Virus record (IMG/VR): IMGVR_UViG_3300043427_003004 | Coordinates: 1 to 20,245 of that record | Strand: one strand, 5' to 3' | Length of the DNA: 20,245 nucleotides | From: a virus | Part shown: one piece after another, positions 11,432 to 18,133 of the stretch | Layout: each line of letters opens with the position of its first letter | Numbering within the stretch: position 1 is the first letter of the stretch | Position numbers and translations under genes: made by a program | Notes under the pieces: model-generated | What the model saw: only the letters and a program-made list of their open reading frames with translations | Databases searched by the model: none | Told to the model about the DNA's origin: nothing

Positions 11432-11619
11432 ATAGGCAGCAGAAGATCGATGCTTTGGTAAGCTCAGGCGTTGCACACGTTCTTGAAGTTGAAAGACACC
11501 AGTGGCTTGGCATCATTCGTTCTCTGTTGAATATCCTACTGAGTTCGATGACCGATGAGCAGTTGCAAGAAGTCTATGACGATGTAATTGGCAGTGAGCA
11601 AAAGCCAAAGGTCAGTTGA
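11428..11619 (+). CDS. hypothetical helical protein (63 aa)
   Basis: MNRQQKIDALVSSGVAHVLE, then HQWLGIIRSLLNILLSSMTD and EQLQEVYDDVIGSEQKPKVS. All helical, with a hydrophobic but not membrane-length centre. The ATGA overlap with the transglycosylase indicates coupling. Not recognised. Confidence 0.6.
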   Translation: MNRQQKIDALVSSGVAHVLEVERHQWLGIIRSLLNILLSSMTDEQLQEVYDDVIGSEQKPKVS

Positions 11620-11666
11620 CATCGTACAACAGTTTATCTAATCTTTACCGTAGAAAGGGGAAGATC

Positions 11667-11981
11667 ATGACAGAAGTTATTCGTGGTGAGTTTGGTTACC
11701 CGTTCGAACTGGACATTGATTTGCCGCGTCCGACGAGTGTGTCTGGCGTAGCTATCGTTGCCTATGAGGCAGAGCGATACAGCAAGAGCGAAGGCTGGTT
11801 TATCGAAAACATTTCTGTATCTGAGATGACAATTGAAAAGGCTTACGACGATGAAGGTGATGAAACAAGTGTGGGATCAGACGAGGTCTCTATCATTGCG
11901 GATTACATCAACAGCAAAGAAAGTGACGACCTCATTTATCGAGCGATTGAAGACGCTTCTGAGCGATCTTTCTACGGTTAA
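11667..11981 (+). CDS. hypothetical acidic protein (104 aa)
   Basis: Start ATG at 11667 follows AAAGGGGAAGATC; an upstream in-frame TTG at 11616 is unsupported. MTEVIRGEFGYPFELDIDLP then a strand pair GVAIVAYEAERYSKSEGWFI and an acidic helical C-terminus. No family recognised. Its end overlaps the beginning of the next reading frame. Confidence 0.65.
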   Translation: MTEVIRGEFGYPFELDIDLPRPTSVSGVAIVAYEAERYSKSEGWFIENISVSEMTIEKAYDDEGDETSVGSDEVSIIADYINSKESDDLIYRAIEDASERSFYG

Positions 11982-12240
11982 ATGGCAAAGGATAAGGCGC
12001 AGTGTAGGCGATGGCTTTGTTTACGTTGGCGTAAAGATCTCTGGCCGCAACAAGCACATGCAGGCTGTGATTGACCTGACCATGGATCCTCCGGTCGAGG
12101 ACAAGGATATTGAGTTGAAGTACGCAGTGTCGTTAACAACGAGGCGGTACGACATCTATGTCGGGACATATGATTCGTATGAAGAAGCTGCGAGGATCGC
12201 AGACAACATTGATAAGTCGATAGAGGAGGCTCACTCTTGA
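11947..12240 (+). CDS. hypothetical protein with unclear start
   Basis: The core RRSVGDGFVYVGVKISGRNK, then MQAVIDLTMDPPVEDKDIEL and YDIYVGTYDSYEEAARIADN looks like a real protein, but no good start exists. The frame extends back to ATG 11833 inside the previous gene. TTG 11947 is a compromise. ATG 11982, right after the previous stop, is in another frame and meets a stop after about 30 codons. A +1 frameshift or sequencing error near 11985-12000 would join ATG 11982 to the core. The position is otherwise normal for this operon. Confidence 0.5.
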   Translation: MKTLLSDLSTVKWQRIRRSVGDGFVYVGVKISGRNKHMQAVIDLTMDPPVEDKDIELKYAVSLTTRRYDIYVGTYDSYEEAARIADNIDKSIEEAHS

Positions 12241-12431
12241 GCGCAGAGATGTTTGATAAACAGATTGCAGACATCCGTGTCGTGCAGATCTTGGACAAGG
12301 TTACGAAGACTCCTTTGTCTTGGGTGTTGGAGTTCCGGTTCTCTGGTGAAGAGAACTGGAATCCAGTTAAGATTCAGACTTATGAAATTGAACAGGCAGT
12401 GACGGATAATGAACCTACATCAGGAAATTGA
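12237..12431 (+). CDS. hypothetical protein, TTG start (64 aa)
   Basis: TTG at 12237 follows GAGGAGG with seven bases of spacing and overlaps the previous TGA; the first internal ATG (12249) is too far from that site. Strands RVVQILDKVTKTPLSWVLEF and NPVKIQTYEIEQAV suggest a small beta-rich fold. Not recognised. It overlaps the next gene by 23 bases. Confidence 0.6.
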   Translation: MSAEMFDKQIADIRVVQILDKVTKTPLSWVLEFRFSGEENWNPVKIQTYEIEQAVTDNEPTSGN

Positions 12432-12765
12432 TAAGCTTCGGGCGGAACTGGAACACTACAAATCTTTGTTTGCGAAGAACGGGGAAGATGCTCGGTTCTC
12501 GTTGGCCTTCAAGGCTCCGGCGCAGTTGGCCGCAGTGATCAAGGCTTTGTACATGTTTCCGGTTGTCGGACATAACTCGTTGATTGCTATTGCGGATAGT
12601 CACGGCAGCACACAGGACCACGACAAGACCTATGTGCGGATGATGATCTACCGTACTCGCAAGATCCTTGCGAAGTATGGAATCGAGGTCGAGTCCCGCC
12701 CGCTGTTTGGATACGCGATCAGCAAAGAAGCAAGAGCAAAGATCAAGGAGATGATTGGTGACTGA
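12409..12765 (+). CDS. winged-helix-like DNA-binding protein
   Basis: 118 residues. A short N-terminal coiled coil, EIDKLRAELEHYKSLF, is followed by LAAVIKALYMFPVVGHNSLI (40-59), then KTYVRMMIYRTRKILAKYGI (73-92) and EVESRPLFGYAIS (93-105). The spacing and the end (R-x-L-x-x-x-I-E-S-R-x-x-x-G-Y-x-I) resemble the OmpR/PhoB C-terminal winged helix, whose recognition helix precedes a turn and GY hairpin. It has no receiver domain. Probably a phage regulator or origin-binding factor; placed directly before a DnaA-like gene. Confidence 0.65.
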   Translation: MNLHQEIDKLRAELEHYKSLFAKNGEDARFSLAFKAPAQLAAVIKALYMFPVVGHNSLIAIADSHGSTQDHDKTYVRMMIYRTRKILAKYGIEVESRPLFGYAISKEARAKIKEMIGD

Positions 12766-13297
12766 TTTATCTTTCGTAGAAAACTACAAGAAGATTCGCG
12801 CTCGGCTGAACTCTCCGCTGAAGAAGAAGGTTGCGGTTCCTGCGGTAGAGGAGGTTGTGCCTGTGAAGACAGAGCCGACTTACACACCACCAGAAAACAT
12901 CACTTCTTTGAAGGTTATGAAGGATGCGGAACTACGGGCGTATCTTCGTAAATCAACAGTGCTTGAAGACGGGATCTCTTATCGACAGGCCTTGCTGAAA
13001 GGTGCGGAGGATATCCCGAAGCGAATCAAGTTGTATCTTCTGCCGATTCTTGAGGAAGCAAACTACAGTTGGGAAGAACTGTTTAGTAAGGATCCAAAGA
13101 CGAAGCGAAACTCACGGGCTGCGGAAGCAGTGAAGACCAAGTGGGCTATCTTCAGGGAGATGCACGACTTTCTTGGCATGAACCCGTATCAGATCGCTCG
13201 TGTGTGTCGGATGGATCACACCTCGATCATGTACGGACTCGGTAAGTTGGAAAAAAGAAGGGCGGGAAAAGATGGAAAACATAAACAATCTGCTTGA
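12758..13297 (+). CDS. DnaA domain IV-like protein
   Basis: About 179 residues, GTG start at 12758 seven bases after AAGGAG, overlapping the previous stop. N-terminal 1-60 is basic and low complexity. The C-terminal region KWAIFREMHDFLGMNPYQIA then RVCRMDHTSIMYGLGKLEKR matches the DnaA domain IV arrangement, where the D-H-T/S-T/S-hydrophobic motif reads DnaA-box DNA. No AAA+ ATPase (Walker A) part is present, so it cannot act as a full initiator. It could bind origin sites, compete with host DnaA, or regulate. The neighbouring winged-helix gene supports a DNA-binding pair. Confidence 0.7.
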   Translation: MTDLSFVENYKKIRARLNSPLKKKVAVPAVEEVVPVKTEPTYTPPENITSLKVMKDAELRAYLRKSTVLEDGISYRQALLKGAEDIPKRIKLYLLPILEEANYSWEELFSKDPKTKRNSRAAEAVKTKWAIFREMHDFLGMNPYQIARVCRMDHTSIMYGLGKLEKRRAGKDGKHKQSA

Positions 13298-13538
13298 TGA
13301 GCGCGAGAAAACCCACGGATCTTTCCTTGAGGTCTCGACCGTTGCTCAGGACATCAAGTCAGCTATGCGTAAATCGAAGAACTGGAATGATCTGGATCCG
13401 CGCATACAGGAATCTCTTGACATGATTGGTAACAAGATAGGAAGATTACTTTCTGGTAACCCACTCTTTGAGGACCACTCGGACGACATTGCTGGGTACG
13501 CAGAACTCCTTAGAAAGGCCGTGAAATGGAACAAGTAA
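13272..13538 (+). CDS. DUF6378-like phage protein (88 aa)
   Basis: Starts MENINNLLDEREKTHGSFLE, then WNDLDPRIQESLDMIGNKIG, RLLSGNPLFEDHSDDIAGYA and ELLRKAVKWNK. The THG...LDMI..KI.R...G.....DH..DIAGYA order matches a widespread phage family that I recall as DUF6378; function unknown, though the helical metal-binding-like pattern (E, D, DH..D) resembles MazG-type folds. ATG 13272 is chosen over 13200, which lies within the DnaA-like gene. Confidence 0.75.
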   Translation: MENINNLLDEREKTHGSFLEVSTVAQDIKSAMRKSKNWNDLDPRIQESLDMIGNKIGRLLSGNPLFEDHSDDIAGYAELLRKAVKWNK

Positions 13539-13702
13539 TTGGAATCATTGTGTTTTTACCTGTCGCCATATCCCTTTTGGTGCTGAGTTTTAATATCAGA
13601 AAGGAGTTCCTCTATGGGACTGAGCATGATGTGTTCCGGAGAAACTTGCCCGCTGGCTCCTCGGTGTCTAATGTCACCAAAGAGCGGAACGAAACCGAGT
13701 GA
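13526..13702 (+). CDS. small membrane protein (58 aa), overlapping the next gene
   Basis: MEQVIGIIVFLPVAISLLVL then SFNIRKEFLY is one hydrophobic helix (4-21) followed by a basic cytoplasmic-like stretch. It begins inside the previous gene and its last 30 codons overlap the strongly initiated gene at 13614 in another frame. The hydrophobic N-terminus is convincing; the tail is not. It may be a genuine small membrane peptide or chance. Confidence 0.45.
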   Translation: MEQVIGIIVFLPVAISLLVLSFNIRKEFLYGTEHDVFRRNLPAGSSVSNVTKERNETE

Positions 13703-13904
13703 CAATCAGGGATGGTTCATTGACGAACCATATTGGCGAGATGGAACAGGAAATCCCACCCTCTGCGACTGGTACTGGCCCAAAAAAGAAGCGGGCCACG
13801 CCCCGATACCTTACTCGGACATGGATCGAGGGGTCTCAGCTGATCCTTTGTACGAACGAGCAGCAGTTCAAGAGGGTTCTAAAGAAGACTGGGCAGAAGG
13901 ATGA
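13614..13904 (+). CDS. cysteine-rich small phage protein (96 aa)
   Basis: AGAAAGGAGTTCCTCT before the ATG is among the strongest ribosome binding sites in the cluster. MMCSGETCPLAPRCLMSPKS (5-24) then NQGWFIDEPYWRDG and TLCDWYWP: Cys 7, 12, 18 and 51 form a likely metal site seen in a common small phage family. After residue 56 the sequence is low in structure and overlaps the next gene for 164 bases. Both frames look real, since each has family-like residues. Function unknown. Confidence 0.65.
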   Translation: MGLSMMCSGETCPLAPRCLMSPKSGTKPSDNQGWFIDEPYWRDGTGNPTLCDWYWPKKEAGHAPIPYSDMDRGVSADPLYERAAVQEGSKEDWAEG

Positions 13905-14190
13905 CCTTTTCCTAGACGACGGAGCCCTCGCCATGACGCATAGCTTCAAGCATAACAATGATTCGTTATGCGTTGTGTGCATACCCATTTACAATGACAT
14001 GGATGCGGCTGACGTGATTGGCCTACTTGTACATGAAGCTGTACATGTCTGGCAGTACCACTGCGAGTACATTGGCGAGACAAAGCCAGGCGAAGAGCAG
14101 GAAGCTTACTGTATCCAAGCGATTACAACCTTCCTGTTTCGGGATTACCTCAGGCAAAAGGGGATTGAGGAAGATGGAAAGACACGCTGA
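13741..14190 (+). CDS. HEAVH metallopeptidase-like phage protein
   Basis: About 149 residues from ATG 13741 (GGCGAG before it). The frame extends to 13699 but that part is shared with the preceding gene. PRYLTRTWIEGSQLILCTNE (21-40) and GLLVHEAVHVWQYHCEYIGE with HExxH at 98-102, then PGEEQEAYCIQAIT giving a possible third ligand Glu121, resemble a common phage zincin-like protein of unknown substrate. The catalytic Glu and both His are present, so activity is possible. Cytoplasmic, no signal peptide. Confidence 0.75.
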   Translation: MEQEIPPSATGTGPKKKRATPRYLTRTWIEGSQLILCTNEQQFKRVLKKTGQKDDLFLDDGALAMTHSFKHNNDSLCVVCIPIYNDMDAADVIGLLVHEAVHVWQYHCEYIGETKPGEEQEAYCIQAITTFLFRDYLRQKGIEEDGKTR

Positions 14191-14383
14191 CCCTGTAACA
14201 ATGGCTCATATCGTAGAGCTTCGGGCCAAGGTCGCGGAGCTTGAGAAGTATCTCATCAACTATGAGAAACATTACGGCAAAATCAGGAAGGCTTTGGGGG
14301 ATGTTCGAGAGATTATACGACACTCTGATGAGCCAAGGGCAGAGGTCCTTCGTCTCATTGATGAAACTCTTCGGAACCTTTGA
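14174..14383 (+). CDS. small coiled-coil protein (69 aa)
   Basis: MERHADPVTMAHIVELRAKV then AELEKYLINYEKHYGKIRKA and LGDVREIIRHSDEPRAEVLR. A long helix with heptads; not recognised. It overlaps the metallopeptidase-like gene by 17 bases; GAGG just before ATG 14174 is very close, and ATG 14201 is the alternative. Confidence 0.6.
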   Translation: MERHADPVTMAHIVELRAKVAELEKYLINYEKHYGKIRKALGDVREIIRHSDEPRAEVLRLIDETLRNL

Positions 14384-14384
14384 C

Positions 14385-14450
14385 ATGATAGAATGGCTTT
14401 TGGTTTTGGCATTGTGTGCTATCCTTGGGTGGTCTGTGTTCTACCCCTAG
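14385..14450 (+). CDS. possible 21-residue membrane peptide
   Basis: MIEWLLVLALCAILGWSVFY plus P is almost one hydrophobic helix. It begins two bases after the previous stop and ends nine bases before the next start, as expected for a gene in this packed operon, with GGAACC upstream as a weak ribosome binding site. The short length makes chance hard to exclude. Confidence 0.35.
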   Translation: MIEWLLVLALCAILGWSVFYP

Positions 14451-14458
14451 AGGATCCC

Positions 14459-14680
14459 ATGTACGTCATGATCTTGATGGCTGCGTATTATGTTGCAGAT
14501 GCCCAGCCACCTCTCGTTATCGTTACACGACCGTCGCTTGAGCACTACGCTTCCAAAGAAATGTGCGCTGCCGATGGTGAAAGACAGGCAAAACTTTTTA
14601 TGCAAGAAGTTCCAAAGACTCCTATCCTTTTCGCAGGAAAGTGTGTGGAAGTTAAAGGTCCGGCTGGCATAAAGTCATAG
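14459..14680 (+). CDS. possible exported small protein (73 aa)
   Basis: Start ATG 14459 follows GAGGATCCC; the longer frame from 14393 lies over the previous peptide. MYVMILMAAYYVADA is hydrophobic with a weak signal-like VADA-Q cleavage site. The mature part would have two cysteines (MCAADG, GKCVEV) that could form a disulfide. No family recognised. Periplasmic location is a guess. Confidence 0.55.
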   Translation: MYVMILMAAYYVADAQPPLVIVTRPSLEHYASKEMCAADGERQAKLFMQEVPKTPILFAGKCVEVKGPAGIKS

Positions 14681-14691
14681 GACAGAGGACA

Positions 14692-14820
14692 ATGGGCAGA
14701 AAGAATGGAACTCTCGTTCGGTTTGAACGGGAAGGAGAAGACATCGTTGCATTGTGGGAGGACCGTAAAGGCAATCGATGGTATGAGGTAATTGTTAAGA
14801 ACGGAATCGTTCAATTCTGA
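14692..14820 (+). CDS. small protein (42 aa)
   Basis: MGRKNGTLVRFEREGEDIVA then LWEDRKGNRWYEVIVKNGIV and QF. It looks like a single beta sheet (strands TLVRF, IVALWE, WYEVIV). GACAGAGGACA gives a good ribosome binding site. Not recognised. It closes the small-gene cluster. Confidence 0.55.
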   Translation: MGRKNGTLVRFEREGEDIVALWEDRKGNRWYEVIVKNGIVQF

Positions 14821-14822
14821 TC

Positions 14823-14851
14823 TTGACAACATGATCACAGGCCCATAGCTT
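14823..14851 (+). promoter_or_regulatory. candidate promoter for the replication module
   Basis: TTGACA (14823-14828) and TAGCTT (14846-14851) are 17 bases apart, in the 55-base gap before the gene at 14876. The -35 is perfect; the -10 keeps only T1, A2 and T6. It would separate control of the replication genes from the small-gene cluster. Confidence 0.4.
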
Positions 14852-14875
14852 GTGGTCTCAACGGAGAAGAAAGCC

Positions 14876-15190
14876 GTGACGGTATACATAACACAGGAAA
14901 TGAGAGGGCGAGATCTGTCCGATGCTTTAGAGTTCGGGGATCTTGAGGTTATCATTCCTGCCAAAGATCAGATCAGCTTGTCTGCTATGCCTACGGTAAG
15001 GCGCATGCAGAGGAAGCTTGCAAAGTTTACGGACGAGGATTTCTTGGTGCTTGCCGGAGATCCGGTGTGTATTGGGATTGCTTGCGCTCTTGCGGCATCT
15101 GCCAATAGGGGTAAGTTCAAGGTTCTGAAGTGGGATAGAATAGATAACAAGTATTATCCCATTCAGGTGAGTTTGTATGGAAAGGAGTAG
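14876..15190 (+). CDS. conserved phage protein upstream of replication genes (104 aa)
   Basis: GTG at 14876 follows GGAGAAGAAA; GTG 14852 lacks a site. FGDLEVIIPAKDQISL (24-39), KLAKFTDEDFLVLAGDPVCI (49-68) and NRGKFKVLKWDRIDNKYYPI (77-96) form a recurring pattern in phage replication regions; function unknown. It ends with AAAGGAG, which is also the ribosome binding site of the next gene. Confidence 0.7.
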   Translation: MTVYITQEMRGRDLSDALEFGDLEVIIPAKDQISLSAMPTVRRMQRKLAKFTDEDFLVLAGDPVCIGIACALAASANRGKFKVLKWDRIDNKYYPIQVSLYGKE

Positions 15191-15193
15191 AAA

Positions 15194-15751
15194 GTGTCCT
15201 TACTGAATAGTCTGGAAGAATACGCAACAGATGTTGCAAAGATGAACGAGACGGGGTTATCCCGTGTCTCGGAGCTTGTCCGGAAGCAGATTGCTCTTGA
15301 GAAGCGTGTCGAGGACATCGAGGAAGAACTCAAGGCCGCGAAAGAAAACTTGCGGCAGATCGCAGAACAAGATCTTCCGAATGCTCTCCATGAGATGGGC
15401 ATGAAGGAAGTGAAGATGGAAGATGGCAGCATTGTGTCTGTCTCAAACTTCTATAATGTCTCGATCCCCAAGGACAAAACGGAAGAGGCCTTTGACTGGC
15501 TTCGCCTGAATGGTCACGGGGATCTGGTAAAGAATGTTGTGTCGGCTACGTTTGGTCGGGCCGAGGACAACAGGGCGAAAGATCTTATCGGGAAACTTTC
15601 CGATGAGGGGTATGCGGTAGCGCAGAAGCAGTGGGTCGAGCCAATGACGCTCAAAGCTTTTGCAAAGGAACAGGTCGAGCAGGGTTCAGATATCCCTACT
15701 GATTTGTTTGGTTTGTACATTGGCGAAAAAGCTAAGATTCGGAGAAAGTAA
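15194..15751 (+). CDS. conserved phage protein, DUF7173-like (185 aa)
   Basis: GTG start after AAAGGAG at six bases. Residues 25-60 are coiled coil (VRKQIALEKRVEDIEEELKA). The C-terminal domain has KMEDGSIVSVSNFYNVSIPK (74-93), AFDWLRLNGHGDLVKNVVSA (99-118), TLKAFAKEQVEQGSDIPTDL (152-171) and FGLYIGEKAKI. This pattern recurs next to SSB, primase and helicase genes in phages; the domain name is from memory and the function is not known to me. It is probably part of the replication or recombination set. Confidence 0.75.
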   Translation: MSLLNSLEEYATDVAKMNETGLSRVSELVRKQIALEKRVEDIEEELKAAKENLRQIAEQDLPNALHEMGMKEVKMEDGSIVSVSNFYNVSIPKDKTEEAFDWLRLNGHGDLVKNVVSATFGRAEDNRAKDLIGKLSDEGYAVAQKQWVEPMTLKAFAKEQVEQGSDIPTDLFGLYIGEKAKIRRK

Positions 15752-16555
15752 ATGGCTAAGAATGCTGTTGCAGTATCGCAACCCACAGCAGGTGCGGTTG
15801 CTACGATTGGTGGTATGGACCTCGAACAGTTTGCGGGCGCTGGTCTGCAAGAAGTGAAGGCTACGGATCTTGCGATCCCGTTCCTTCGCATCCTTGCCCA
15901 GCTTTCACCGCAGGTGAACAAGCGTGACGGTGCATATGTTCAGGGCGCAGAGGCAGGTGACATCTATCACACTGTTTCGAACACAGCCTTCAAGGGTGCC
16001 GATGGTATCACGGTTGTGCCGTGCTACTTCCAGCACCGCTTCCTTGAGTGGAAGCCTCGTGAAAAAGGCGGTGGTTTTGTTGGCCCGCATCGCTCGGATG
16101 ATCCGATTGTGAAGACGACTCGTCGTGATGATCGCGGCAATGATGTTCTTCCCAATGGCAACTACCTTGTGAACACCTACCAGTTCTTTGTGCTTCTTCT
16201 CACGGAAGAAGGGCCACAACGCTGCATGATTGCGATGTCGAGTTCGCAGGTAACGAAGGCGAAGAAGTGGTTGACAGTTATGGAAAGCCAGACTTTCCGT
16301 TCTGCTTCCGGAAACCTTCTCACCTACCCGATGTTCTACAACAAGTATCGGATGGTCACTGTGCCACAGCAGAATGACAAGGGCTCGTGGTATGGGTGGG
16401 AGATCCAGAAGATCGGACCTCTCAACGAAGACGAGGCGCACATCTTCCAGATGGGTGCGCAGTTTATGAAGGCTATCAGTGCAGGTGATGTTGTTGTTCG
16501 CGAAGATGGCGAAGAGCAAGCAGCCGCACCGCATACGCACGACGACATCCTTTAA
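15752..16555 (+). CDS. conserved phage replication-region protein, possible ssDNA-binding protein (267 aa)
   Basis: The N-terminus is flexible and alanine-rich. The body has LAIPFLRILAQLSPQVNKRD (42-61), AGDIYHTVSNTAFKGADGIT, VVPCYFQHRFLEWKPREKGG and TVPQQNDKGSWYGWEI, beta-rich with many aromatic residues. The tail EDGEEQAAAPHTHDDIL is acidic, as in many SSBs. Location between the DUF7173-like gene and primase, plus the acidic tail, suggest ssDNA binding; I cannot confirm an OB fold by eye. The start lies immediately after the preceding stop. Confidence 0.65.
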   Translation: MAKNAVAVSQPTAGAVATIGGMDLEQFAGAGLQEVKATDLAIPFLRILAQLSPQVNKRDGAYVQGAEAGDIYHTVSNTAFKGADGITVVPCYFQHRFLEWKPREKGGGFVGPHRSDDPIVKTTRRDDRGNDVLPNGNYLVNTYQFFVLLLTEEGPQRCMIAMSSSQVTKAKKWLTVMESQTFRSASGNLLTYPMFYNKYRMVTVPQQNDKGSWYGWEIQKIGPLNEDEAHIFQMGAQFMKAISAGDVVVREDGEEQAAAPHTHDDIL

Positions 16556-16563
16556 TCAGGGAC

Positions 16564-16586
16564 GGGGGAGGCTATGCACCTCCCCC
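16564..16586 (+). terminator. GC-rich stem-loop before the primase gene
   Basis: GGGGGAGG (16564-16571) pairs perfectly with CCTCCCCC (16579-16586), loop CTATGCA. No U-tract follows, so partial termination, attenuation or 3'-end protection of the upstream highly expressed transcript is more likely than full termination. The ATG in its loop (16574) would be hidden. Confidence 0.5.
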
Positions 16587-16603
16587 ACATCTGGAGCCTT
16601 ACC

Positions 16604-18133
16604 GTGGATTTAAGCCAAGACTTTTTTGATCTCTTTGCTGGGAGCGATATTGCTCACGGTACGTTCGAGATCAACTCAGAAAGAATGACAGATGGCAAAC
16701 GACAGGGATCAGCACGCGTCATTCGCGAAGCTACCACTCTTGATCATTGGCGCAGTCACCTCGATGGCAAGGTGGGCCTTGGCATTATTCCAATCAACAG
16801 CCAGAACACTGTACGGTGGTGTGCCATCGACGTTGACGTATACAGTCTCGATCACTCGTCCCTTGCGCGGAAACTCGCGTCGCTTAAAATCAAAGGTGTC
16901 CTATGCCGGAGCAAGTCCGGAGGTGGTCACTTATACTTTTTCCTCGCTGAACCAGTTGCAGCAGGAGATGCCATGGCAAAGCTTGGAGCAGTTGCCTCAC
17001 TCCTTGGCTACGGTAACTGTGAAATTTTCCCCAAGCAATCATCCCTTCTTCTGGAACGAGGAGATACTGGAAACTTCCTCAACATGCCATACTTCGCCAG
17101 TGGCAGAAGTACGCGATACGGCTTCGATACAACTGGGGCAAGTCTCAGTGCGAGTGAGTTCATAGCGTTTGCCAAATCCAATGTCATGACACCGGAAGAG
17201 TTCTTCGCGATCAAGACACGCGATGACTCCTACGATCAGGCACTTCCCGAAGGACCACCATGCTTACAGCATCTCGCTTCACAAGGCTTTGGTGAAGGCA
17301 GTCGCAACAACGCGCTGTTTAATCTTGGCGTGTATGCGCGGCAATCAAATCCGGAAGGGTGGGAAGATCAAGTCAAGAACATGAACTCAAAGATGGTCAT
17401 CCCTCCGCTTGATTCGCGTGAGGTTGATGCCGTCATAAAGCAACTCAAGAAAAAAGAATACTTCTACAAGTGTAGCGATCAACCAATTGCTCCGTTCTGC
17501 AACAAGGAAATCTGCAAGACACGTAAGTTTGGTGTGGGTGAGGGCAATGCAACAGTTGACATTGGATCACTGACAAAGATCAACGGAGATCCGCCAATCT
17601 GGATCATGACCGTTGACGGTGAACGCTTGGAATTGAACACCGATTCTTTGCACTCACAGACCATGTTTCAGAAGGCATGCATCTCGCAGATCAACAAGTT
17701 CCCGCCGATGATGAGCGCACCCGCATGGCAACGCCGTGTCTCTGCTCTCCTGTCTGCGGCAACAGTTGTCGAGGTTCCACCAGATACAACGACTCGTGGT
17801 GAGTTTGAAGATCTGTTCATCTCCTTCTGTTGTGATCGCGCTCGCGGTAACGAGCGTCATGAAATCTTGCAAGGCATCGCTGTCTGGATGGAAGGCCGTG
17901 TCTTCTTCCAGATCAAGGATCTCAAGAAACATCTTACGGTTAACGGGTTTACGCTATATTCCTCAAACAAGATTGGTCTGATCATCAAGGAGATTGATGG
18001 AGCAGACAAGTCCTTCTGGAATATTCGAGGCAAAGGCGTTCATGTGTGGAGTGTTCCAGAAAAGTATTTCGGGGACATGATCAACACGATTGCTCGCGAT
18101 CTCCCGAAGATGCGCAGTGAGGACATTCTCTGA
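16604..18133 (+). CDS. AEP primase (TOTE-conflict-type primase domain)
   Basis: About 509 residues from GTG 16604, seven bases after GGAG; the ATG at 16574 lies in a stem-loop and has no such site. Makes RNA or DNA primers for replication. GLGIIPI then WCAIDVDVY gives catalytic Asp76 and Asp78; SKSGGGHLYFF (103-113) is AEP motif II; EIFPKQ (140-145) follows as in TOTE-type primases. After a PriCT-like helical region, C290-x8-C299-x4-C304 (YKCSDQPIAPFCNKEICKTR) may hold zinc or Fe-S. The last 190 residues, WQRRVSALLSAA onward, resemble a C-terminal helper domain. The stop overlaps the helicase start. Confidence 0.85.
   Translation: MDLSQDFFDLFAGSDIAHGTFEINSERMTDGKRQGSARVIREATTLDHWRSHLDGKVGLGIIPINSQNTVRWCAIDVDVYSLDHSSLARKLASLKIKGVLCRSKSGGGHLYFFLAEPVAAGDAMAKLGAVASLLGYGNCEIFPKQSSLLLERGDTGNFLNMPYFASGRSTRYGFDTTGASLSASEFIAFAKSNVMTPEEFFAIKTRDDSYDQALPEGPPCLQHLASQGFGEGSRNNALFNLGVYARQSNPEGWEDQVKNMNSKMVIPPLDSREVDAVIKQLKKKEYFYKCSDQPIAPFCNKEICKTRKFGVGEGNATVDIGSLTKINGDPPIWIMTVDGERLELNTDSLHSQTMFQKACISQINKFPPMMSAPAWQRRVSALLSAATVVEVPPDTTTRGEFEDLFISFCCDRARGNERHEILQGIAVWMEGRVFFQIKDLKKHLTVNGFTLYSSNKIGLIIKEIDGADKSFWNIRGKGVHVWSVPEKYFGDMINTIARDLPKMRSEDIL

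Noticed and set aside
15514-16540. Minus-strand frames at 15514-15921 and 15905-16540
   Set aside because: Antisense to the conserved replication-region genes, without family features or ribosome binding sites.
16574-16603. ATG 16574 as the primase start
   Set aside because: It lies in the loop of a perfect 8-bp GC stem with no separate ribosome binding site, while GTG 16604 has GGAG at seven bases and starts just before the conserved domain.
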